Positions 1 to 5,188 of a DNA stretch of 5,188 bases are shown in pieces (the first letter of the stretch is position 1; every line of letters begins with the position of its first letter). A model generated the notes under the pieces. It was not told the DNA's origin. It was given only the letters and a program-made list of their open reading frames with translations, and made no database searches. This DNA is from Actinomycetota bacterium (GTDB lineage Bacteria; Actinomycetota; Actinomycetes; Actinomycetales; Microbacteriaceae): contig WLDR01000109.1 in assembly GCA_009704705.1 (NCBI GenBank), forward strand, positions 1-5,188, in the 5' to 3' direction. A program made the position numbers and the translations under genes.

Positions 1-371
1 AGCCGAAAGAGCCGGGGCGCTGGATTCCCGGGTTGCGGATGCGCGGTTACCGTGCCCACCTCAACGTGACCAAATCCGAAGGCGCCCAGACCCAGGGTCA
101 TGTCTGCGTTCTTGTCGAATCCGGCGGCGAGCCCAAACGGAGACGGAAACGAGAGCCCCAAGGCAGAAACGCCCGCATCAGACGATGGGCGACAATATGC
201 ACCCACCACGGACCGGACAATCGGCAAACCTGCGGCTCGGATAACCACAGATGCAACTCGGTGGGCACGCTCAGGCTGCATGCGCGCGAAGATGGTTCGA
301 AAGAAGGCGCCGTAGAGCGCTGAACCGTTTCGACCGTCATCGAGAGCATGAATGACAGAGCCCGGGCTCAC
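1..371 (-). CDS. pyrD: Dihydroorotate dehydrogenase, class 2 (quinone-dependent), 3' end outside window
   Basis: This membrane-associated FMN enzyme oxidises dihydroorotate to orotate in pyrimidine synthesis and passes electrons to quinone. The 123 complete codons visible are about the first third of a family near 340 residues; the gene runs off the left edge. The N-terminal region has the class 2 helical pattern LYGAFFRTIFARMQPERAH (19-37), expected to form the membrane/quinone-tunnel segment. The barrel then begins: PFGLAAGFDKNA (78-89, FMN site), GFGHVEVGTVT (99-109), then PQPGNPAPRLFR (112-123). These motifs separate it from the class 1 enzymes PyrDA and PyrDB. GTG at 371 is the only ATG/GTG/TTG start in this frame between the nrdR end and the conserved region. 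It makes a GTGA overlap with the nrdR stop and has GAGGGTGG 9 bases upstream. It leaves about 17 unconserved-looking residues before LYGAFFR. The catalytic Ser region is outside the window. Confidence 0.93.
   Translation of the reverse strand, partial: MSPGSVIHALDDGRNGSALYGAFFRTIFARMQPERAHRVASVVIRAAGLPIVRSVVGAYCRPSSDAGVSALGLSFPSPFGLAAGFDKNADMTLGLGAFGFGHVEVGTVTAHPQPGNPAPRLFR
368..371 (-). other. GTGA stop/start overlap of nrdR and pyrD
   Basis: The nrdR stop TGA (370..368) shares two bases with the pyrD start GTG (371..369), so the two genes overlap by four bases. This arrangement is commonly associated with translational coupling by termination and re-initiation. I infer that pyrD expression depends on nrdR translation. 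Confidence 0.75.
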
Positions 372-835
372 GATTTCGATCCACCCTCGGCTCGGTCCCG
401 TCGAAGTTCAGAGACGGCGCGCTCGAAGTCATCGAGCGAATCGAAGGCCTGATACACACTCGCGAAACGGAGGTATGCCACTTCGTCGAGTTTTTTGAGG
501 GGCGGCAAGATTGACAACCCGATTTCGTTTGCGTCAATCTGACTTACTCCCGTTGCCCGCACAGCTTCTTCGACCTGCTGGGCTAAAACAGCGAGGTCGG
601 CGTCTGTTACGGGGCGACCCTGGCACGCCTTGCGAACGCCAGCAACAATCTTTTCTCGGCTGAACGGCTCAACCACACCCGAGCGCTTAATGACAGTGAG
701 GCTGGCAGTTTCGGTGGTACTGAAACGACCACCGCACTCCGGGCATTGACGGCGGCGGCGAATGGAGAGGCCGTCGTCGGCCGTTCGGGAATCAATCACG
801 CGGGAGTCGGAATGGCGACAAAACGGGCAGAACAT
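368..835 (-). CDS. nrdR: NrdR, ATP/dATP-sensing repressor of ribonucleotide reductase genes
   Basis: NrdR binds NrdR boxes upstream of ribonucleotide reductase operons and represses them when its ATP-cone holds dATP, tuning dNTP supply. The protein has 155 residues, the usual size. The N-terminal zinc ribbon has ligands Cys3, Cys6 (CPFC) and Cys31, Cys34 (CPEC), with the DNA-binding arginine run RRRRQ at 26-30. The ATP-cone spans about 46-136: VIKRSG at 48-53, EPFSREKIVAGVRKA, and the family signature DEVAYLRFASVYQAF near 117-131. The last dozen residues, rich in Arg, Glu, Gly and Ser, look like a disordered tail. The sequence resembles mycobacterial NrdR as I recall it (VIDSR, RSGVVEPFSREK, ACQGR). 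The ATG at 835 has a strong Shine-Dalgarno site at 7-base spacing. The gene starts two bases after hisD stops and overlaps pyrD by four bases. No ribonucleotide reductase gene is in the window, and I saw no evident NrdR box here. Confidence 0.97.
   Translation of the reverse strand: MFCPFCRHSDSRVIDSRTADDGLSIRRRRQCPECGGRFSTTETASLTVIKRSGVVEPFSREKIVAGVRKACQGRPVTDADLAVLAQQVEEAVRATGVSQIDANEIGLSILPPLKKLDEVAYLRFASVYQAFDSLDDFERAVSELRRDRAEGGSKS
381..388 (-). promoter_or_regulatory. Probable ribosome-binding site for pyrD
   Basis: On the minus strand the sequence reads GAGGGTGG, ending 9 bases before the GTG at 371, inside the last codons of nrdR. The purine-rich stretch is a moderate match to the Shine-Dalgarno consensus. 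It supports the GTG start, which otherwise rests on the absence of any alternative start in frame. Confidence 0.55.
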
Positions 836-837
836 GT

Positions 838-2163
838 CTAAGCCTCCTCGATCGAAAACTCGGAAAATCTCGCGTCAACAGCATCGGCGTGGGCAGGTAG
901 GTTCTCATCGTCTGCAAACACCCGGATGTGGTCGCGAACTTCGCGCAGCGCCTCCGTCGAATACTCAATTACCTGCTGTGCGCGCAGGAATGTGTACGAA
1001 CCGAGACCGGAGGAGAACATGGCCTGCCCTGCCGTGGGCAAAACGTGGTTCGAGCCAGCCAGGTAGTCCCCCAGGCTCACCGGGCTAGACGGGCCGACAA
1101 ACACGGCACCCGCATTGACCAACTCCGGGAGGAGCTCGTGAGCGTTCTCGGTGTGCACTTCGAGGTGTTCAGGCGCATAGAGATTCGATACGGTGACAGC
1201 TACCGCGAGATCAGGAACAAGCACGATCGCCGACTGAGTGCCCGAAAGCGCCTGCACGACACGTTCCTGATGACGTGTCTTACCAACTTGTCGCGCGAGC
1301 TCAGCCTCGACGCGTTGCGCAAGGTCAACCGATGTCGTCACAAGAACCGCGGAGGCCAATTCGTCATGCTCGGCTTGCGAGATGAGATCAGCAGCAACGA
1401 GGTGCGGGTCGGCAGAATCGTCGGCAATTATGAGAATCTCCGTGGGACCGGCCTCGGAATCGATTCCTACGATGCCTCGAACGAGCCGTTTTGCGGCGGC
1501 TACATAGACATTTCCCGGGCCGGTGATGACTCGAACCGGATCAAGCCCAATTGACTCGACACCATGCGCAAACGCACCCACCGCACCGGCGCCGCCAATG
1601 GCATAGATCTCGTCCATCCCCAGTAGTCCTGCCGTCGCCAGAATCGTCGGGTGAACACGGCCTGCAAATTCAGCCTGCGGTGGAGACGCAATCGCAATTG
1701 ACGAAACACCGGCAACTTGCGCAGCGACCGCGTTCATTATCACGCTCGACGGATACACGGCTTTTCCGCCGGGCACATAGAGCCCCACCCTCTCTACGGG
1801 CAACCACCGCTGCGTGACGCGCGCGCCCGGAGACAGCTGAACAGTTTTCTCCGGAGGAACCCCGGCGGCCGACGCGATGTGCACGCGACGGATTGACTCG
1901 AGGATTGCTTCGCGCAGACTCGGGTCAAGTGCATCCAGCGCCTCAAGAACATGGCTCTCGGGCACTCGCAGTTCGTAGTCGGTGACGTGGTCGAACTTCT
2001 GTGCTTGATCCCGAAGTGCGTCAACTCCCCGTGCAGAGATGTCATCGATGAGCTCACGCGCCGTTGCGAGCGCGAGCTCAATGTCGGTCTCAATCCGAGG
2101 CAGTTTGTCCTGGATCTGCGACCTCGTCAACCGAGCATCTCTGAGGTCTAGGGTGCGAATCAT
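838..2163 (-). CDS. hisD: Histidinol dehydrogenase
   Basis: This cytosolic zinc enzyme catalyses the last two steps of histidine synthesis: NAD-dependent oxidation of L-histidinol through histidinal to L-histidine. The 441-residue length is normal for the family. Catalytic and zinc positions are intact when set against the E. coli enzyme: Gln263 and His266 in SQAEHD, Glu332 and His333 in YAPEHLEV, Asp366 in GDYLAGSNHVLPT, and His425 in LPAHADAVDARF. Nucleotide-fold segments are visible at ERVGLYVPGGKAVYPSS (about 124-140) and GPGNVYVAAAKRLVRG (about 215-230), followed by EAGPTEI. The ATG at 2163 gives the expected opening MIRTLDLRDAR. It lies 12 bases after the dnaE stop, with only a weak AGG at 2177..2175 as a possible ribosome-binding site, so translation may be coupled to dnaE. 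No hisC or hisB lies next to it: nrdR follows after two bases, and the last hisD codons carry the nrdR ribosome-binding site. Confidence 0.97.
   Translation of the reverse strand: MIRTLDLRDARLTRSQIQDKLPRIETDIELALATARELIDDISARGVDALRDQAQKFDHVTDYELRVPESHVLEALDALDPSLREAILESIRRVHIASAAGVPPEKTVQLSPGARVTQRWLPVERVGLYVPGGKAVYPSSVIMNAVAAQVAGVSSIAIASPPQAEFAGRVHPTILATAGLLGMDEIYAIGGAGAVGAFAHGVESIGLDPVRVITGPGNVYVAAAKRLVRGIVGIDSEAGPTEILIIADDSADPHLVAADLISQAEHDELASAVLVTTSVDLAQRVEAELARQVGKTRHQERVVQALSGTQSAIVLVPDLAVAVTVSNLYAPEHLEVHTENAHELLPELVNAGAVFVGPSSPVSLGDYLAGSNHVLPTAGQAMFSSGLGSYTFLRAQQVIEYSTEALREVRDHIRVFADDENLPAHADAVDARFSEFSIEEA
843..849 (-). promoter_or_regulatory. Strong ribosome-binding site for nrdR inside the hisD 3' end
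   Basis: On the minus strand the sequence reads GAGGAGG, 7 bases before the nrdR ATG at 835. The same bases encode the two Glu codons and the start of the Ala codon that end hisD, so terminating hisD ribosomes would sit on this site. It fixes the nrdR start and supports cotranslation with hisD. Confidence 0.8.
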
Positions 2164-2175
2164 CGTGTAGCTAGC

Positions 2176-5100
2176 CTATGAGGCAACACAACTCGGCCCG
2201 AGCAGAGTCTTGACTTCGCCATAGAAGTCTGGGGTGACCCGAATTCGATTGGGAATCTCAAAAATTCGAACACTTCCTGTTCGCGTGAGGCGCAGCCGAA
2301 CCTCGGTGTCGCCCGGGTGTCGTCGCAAGACATCGTTGAGCGCCTGCAACGTCGAGTTAGTGGCGCGAACTTCGGGCATCACCAGCGTGAGTGGCCGGCC
2401 AGGCTCTGTCACCGTAATCTGCGGAACCATCAGCGAATTTGCGTGAAGGGCAACACCGTCGTCCCGCTTGTTGACTCGAGCCTTAATTGCGACAACCGTG
2501 TCGGTCATGAGGGTCTCGCCAAACTCCTGAAACGTTCGGCCCATGAACATGATGGTGATTTCGCCCGAAAAGTCTTCGAGCGTGACGCGCGCATACATGT
2601 TTCCGGACTTTGCCGTGCGCCGCTCAACCTCGGTCAGCAGGCCAGACACCGTCACCTGCTCACCGTCATTGAGGTCCTCGTCTTCAAGCAGAGCACCAAT
2701 GGAGACGGTCGCATGCTTGGCAAGTTCAAGTTCGAGTCCGGCAAGTGGATGGTCGGACACGTAGAGCCCGAGCATCTCGCGCTCGAAAGCGAGCTTCTCG
2801 CGCTTGGACCATTCGGGGCGCACGGGAACGACATGCCCCGACTCCTCGAATTCGAACATGTCACCGAACAGGTCGACCATTCCGTGAGCTTCGTTCTTCT
2901 TCAAGCTCACCGCAGAATCAATTGCCTCTTCGTGAATCTCGATGAGCGCCCGTCGCGTCGAGCCCATGCTGTCGAAGGCGCCCGCCTTGATGAGCGATTC
3001 GACGGCCTTGCGACTCGCTGCTGCTGCCGGCACCTTCTTGAGGTAGTCGTGAAAGGAGGTGTACGCACCTTTGTCGAGACGTGCACTCTTGATGAGCTCA
3101 ACGACATTGAAGCCGACGTTGCGAATTGCCCCGAGTCCGAAGCGAATGTCGTCACCCACAGCAGTAAAGCGACCATCAGACTCGTTGACATCGGGAGGCA
3201 AAACCTTGATACCCATGCGTCGACACTCGGACAGGTACAGCCCGAGTTTGTCTTTGCTGTCGCCCACGCTCGTGAGCAGTGCCGCCATAAACTCGGCCGG
3301 ATAGTTTGCCTTGAGGTACGCGGTCCAGTAGCTCAGAACCCCGTAGCCGGCGGAGTGCGCCTTGTTGAAGGCGTAATCGGCGAAGGGCACGAGCACTTCC
3401 CACAGAGTGGTGATGGCCGACTCGCTGTAACCGTTGGACTGCATGCCGGCACGGAATCCCTCGAATTGCTGCTCGAGTTCTTCTTTCTTCTTCTTGCCCA
3501 TCACGCGACGCAACACATCGGCTTGACCGAGCGTGTAGTTGGCGACCTTTTGCGCGGCAGCCATGACTTGCTCCTGGTACACAATCAGACCGTACGTTCC
3601 ACCCAGAACCTCACTCAACGCATCTTCGAGTTCGGGATGAATTGGGTCGATCTTTTGCAGCCCGTTCTTACGCAGGGCGTAATTCGTGTGGGAGTTGACG
3701 CCCATCGGGCCAGGCCGATACAGGGCAATTACGGCCGAAATGTCCTCGAAGTTCGTCGGCTTTAGTTGACGCAACAGCGATCGCATCGGCCCGCCATCGA
3801 GCTGGAAGACCCCGAGCGTGTCACCACGACTCAACAACTCATAGGTCTTGGCGTCCGCGTCCAAATCGAGGAGCTCCGGTTCAACCACGACGTCGCGGTT
3901 TGCCTGGATGTTCGACAGTGCGTCTTCGACCACGGTCAAGTTCCGAAGTCCGAGGAAGTCCATCTTGAGCAATCCGAGCGATTCACACGGCGGCTGATCG
4001 AACTGAGTGATGATCGAGCCATCGTCTTCGCGCGCCATGATGGGCAACACATCCATCAGTGGTTCCGCCGACATGATGACACCCGCCGCGTGCACGCCCC
4101 ACTGGCGCTTCAAGTTCTCAATGCCGAGTGCCGTTTCGAAGGCAGTACGACATTCTTCGTCGGTTTCAATCAGCGCCCGAAGTTCGTTCGCTTCCTTGTA
4201 TCTTTCGGATTCCTTATTGAAGACATCAGCCAACCCGATGTCCTTGCCCATGACCGAAGGAGGCAATGCCTTCGTGAGTCGCTCCCCCACCGAATAGGCC
4301 ATACCCAACACACGTGACGCATCCTTGAGTGCCTGTTTGGCCTTGATCGTGCCAAAAGTAACAATCTGCGCAACGCGGTCGTCGCCATACTTTTCTGTGA
4401 CGTAACGAATGACTTCGCCGCGGCGACGATCGTCGAAGTCGACGTCGACGTCGGGCATGCTCACGCGGTCTGGGTTCAGGAAGCGTTCGAAGATGAGACC
4501 GTGGGCGATCGGGTCAAGTTCAGTGATTCCCATCGCGTAGGAGGCAAGTGAACCAGCAGCCGAGCCACGACCGGGGCCAACACGGATGCCCTGCTCGCGC
4601 GCCCACCGAATGAAGTCGGCGACCACGAGAAAGTAGCCGGGGAAGCCCATCTTGATGATGACGTCGATTTCGTAGGCGGCCTGTGCCTTGTGTGCATCGG
4701 AGACGCCACTCGGGAAGCGGCGCTGCAAACCAATCTCAACTTCTTTCGCGAACCACGACGCTTCGGTCTCGCCCTCGGGAACAGGGAAGCGCGGCATGAG
4801 GTCGCGCTTTTCGAATGAGCTCTCGCATCGCTCCGCAATCGCAAGTGTGTTGTCACACGCGTCAGGAAAATCGCGAAAGATGTGCCGCATCTCGGCAGCG
4901 GATTTCAGGTAGTACTCCTGCGACTCAAACTTGAACCGCTTCGGGTCATGAATCGTTGCCCCGGCCTGAACGCACAACAGCTTGTCATGCGCGTCGGCAT
5001 CCGCCGCGTGGGTGTAGTGAAGATCGTTGGTCGCAACACGGGGAATGTTGAGTTCCTTGGCCAGTCGAAGCAGGTCTGTCTTGACACGCTTCTCGACCTC

Positions 5101-5188
5101 GAGGCCGTGATCCATGAGCTCGACGTAGAAGTTACCCTCGCCGAAAATGTCGCGGAACTCGGCGGCTGCATCACGAGCGGCGTCATAT
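2176..5188 (-). CDS. dnaE: DNA polymerase III alpha subunit (DnaE1 type), 5' end outside window
   Basis: This is the catalytic subunit of the replicative DNA polymerase, acting at the fork with the beta clamp. The frame is open to the right edge, so the Met at 5115 is internal: 24 further residues upstream (with FGEGNFYVELMDHG) match the family. About 1003 residues are visible; compared with full-length relatives I estimate some 170 N-terminal residues are missing. In visible numbering: end of the PHP domain with ATNDLHY (metal-ligand-type Asp55 and His57); GPGRGSAAGS at 204-213; catalytic PDVDVDFD at 245-252 (Asp246 and Asp248); third catalytic Asp410 in KMDFLGLRNL; YRPGPM at 490; YQEQVM at 537; FNKAHSAGYG at 607; helix-hairpin-helix region near 708-742; clamp-motif position MVDLF at 770-774; OB fold near 845-920; C-terminal domain to 1003. 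There is no intein or frameshift. It ends in TAG 12 bases before hisD. DnaE2 is unlikely given the length and the retained PHP residues. Confidence 0.97.
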   Translation of the reverse strand, partial: YDAARDAAAEFRDIFGEGNFYVELMDHGLEVEKRVKTDLLRLAKELNIPRVATNDLHYTHAADADAHDKLLCVQAGATIHDPKRFKFESQEYYLKSAAEMRHIFRDFPDACDNTLAIAERCESSFEKRDLMPRFPVPEGETEASWFAKEVEIGLQRRFPSGVSDAHKAQAAYEIDVIIKMGFPGYFLVVADFIRWAREQGIRVGPGRGSAAGSLASYAMGITELDPIAHGLIFERFLNPDRVSMPDVDVDFDDRRRGEVIRYVTEKYGDDRVAQIVTFGTIKAKQALKDASRVLGMAYSVGERLTKALPPSVMGKDIGLADVFNKESERYKEANELRALIETDEECRTAFETALGIENLKRQWGVHAAGVIMSAEPLMDVLPIMAREDDGSIITQFDQPPCESLGLLKMDFLGLRNLTVVEDALSNIQANRDVVVEPELLDLDADAKTYELLSRGDTLGVFQLDGGPMRSLLRQLKPTNFEDISAVIALYRPGPMGVNSHTNYALRKNGLQKIDPIHPELEDALSEVLGGTYGLIVYQEQVMAAAQKVANYTLGQADVLRRVMGKKKKEELEQQFEGFRAGMQSNGYSESAITTLWEVLVPFADYAFNKAHSAGYGVLSYWTAYLKANYPAEFMAALLTSVGDSKDKLGLYLSECRRMGIKVLPPDVNESDGRFTAVGDDIRFGLGAIRNVGFNVVELIKSARLDKGAYTSFHDYLKKVPAAAASRKAVESLIKAGAFDSMGSTRRALIEIHEEAIDSAVSLKKNEAHGMVDLFGDMFEFEESGHVVPVRPEWSKREKLAFEREMLGLYVSDHPLAGLELELAKHATVSIGALLEDEDLNDGEQVTVSGLLTEVERRTAKSGNMYARVTLEDFSGEITIMFMGRTFQEFGETLMTDTVVAIKARVNKRDDGVALHANSLMVPQITVTEPGRPLTLVMPEVRATNSTLQALNDVLRRHPGDTEVRLRLTRTGSVRIFEIPNRIRVTPDFYGEVKTLLGPSCVAS

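Larger units (their letters stand above)
1..5188 (-). other. Probable single operon dnaE-hisD-nrdR-pyrD
   Basis: Four minus-strand genes are separated by 12 bases, 2 bases and a 4-base overlap. I saw no hairpin with a T-run and no room for a dedicated promoter at any junction. A promoter inside a coding region cannot be excluded. The operon start lies right of the window, at or beyond the missing dnaE 5' end, and its end lies left of the window, beyond pyrD. Confidence 0.7.

Noticed and set aside
33..323. Plus-strand frame of 96 codons near the left edge.
   Set aside because: It is codon-aligned antisense to pyrD and its Arg-rich product has no recognisable feature.
98..349. Minus-strand frame of 83 codons with ATG at 349 after nrdR.
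   Set aside because: It overlaps pyrD in another frame. The pyrD frame here shows family motifs (RMQPERAH, GLAAGFDKNA, PQPGNP), while this one shows none.
928..1554. Plus-strand open frame of 208 codons across hisD.
   Set aside because: It is codon-aligned antisense to a clearly conserved gene, with the same rare-codon explanation; the product is rich in Arg and matches nothing I recognise.
2164..2175. GCTAGC palindrome in the dnaE-hisD gap as an operator or terminator.
   Set aside because: A six-base palindrome is expected by chance; there is no longer inverted repeat and no T-run.
2317..4317. Long plus-strand open frames (2317-3765 and 3766-4317) antisense to dnaE, apparently one frame broken by a single stop.
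   Set aside because: The frame is exactly codon-aligned antisense to dnaE, so a stop arises only where dnaE uses TTA, CTA or TCA, which are rare in this gene. The translation has no recognisable domain, and dnaE is conserved throughout.
4432..4456. Short tandem repeat of gacgtc units.
   Set aside because: It encodes the alternating Asp-Val of the catalytic PDVDVDFD motif and is explained by protein sequence.
2176..5188. Possible intein in dnaE, a gene that often hosts them.
   Set aside because: The visible catalytic and fingers motifs run uninterrupted with normal spacing, and no intein splicing blocks are present.

Overview
This window looks like ordinary core chromosome from an actinobacterium. 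The proteins read as actinobacterial in type: a DnaE1-like replicative polymerase, a mycobacterial-style NrdR, and a class 2 PyrD. I infer a member of Microbacteriaceae or a close relative, because the gene order dnaE-hisD-nrdR-pyrD and the moderate GC fit what I recall of that family (one 60-base line I counted was about 57% GC). No marker in the window settles the taxonomy.

Layout: all four genes lie on the minus strand and read from right to left. The window opens (right edge) inside dnaE, whose first part lies beyond position 5188. After dnaE comes a 12-base gap, then hisD complete (2163 to 838). Two bases later nrdR begins and is complete (835 to 368). Its stop codon overlaps the GTG start of pyrD (371 to the left edge), which is cut off after about a third of its length. 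There is no non-coding stretch longer than 12 bases, so no room for a free-standing promoter, terminator or RNA gene between genes. The four genes are probably one transcription unit with translational coupling.

How the genes fit together: DnaE polymerises DNA from dNTPs. NrdR senses ATP/dATP and represses ribonucleotide reductase genes. PyrD makes orotate for pyrimidine nucleotides. These three share a nucleotide-supply-to-replication theme. HisD catalyses the last two oxidations of histidine synthesis and does not belong to that theme, although histidine synthesis consumes ATP and PRPP.

I found no mobile element, CRISPR array, RNA gene, phage or defence gene, and no sign of an undescribed system. 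The points worth a second look are modest: an atypical beta-clamp-binding motif in DnaE (Met where Gln is usual), retained PHP metal ligands that suggest polymerase-borne proofreading, an unusual N-terminal extension of PyrD forced by its start/stop overlap with nrdR, and the tight coupling of hisD and nrdR to the polymerase gene.
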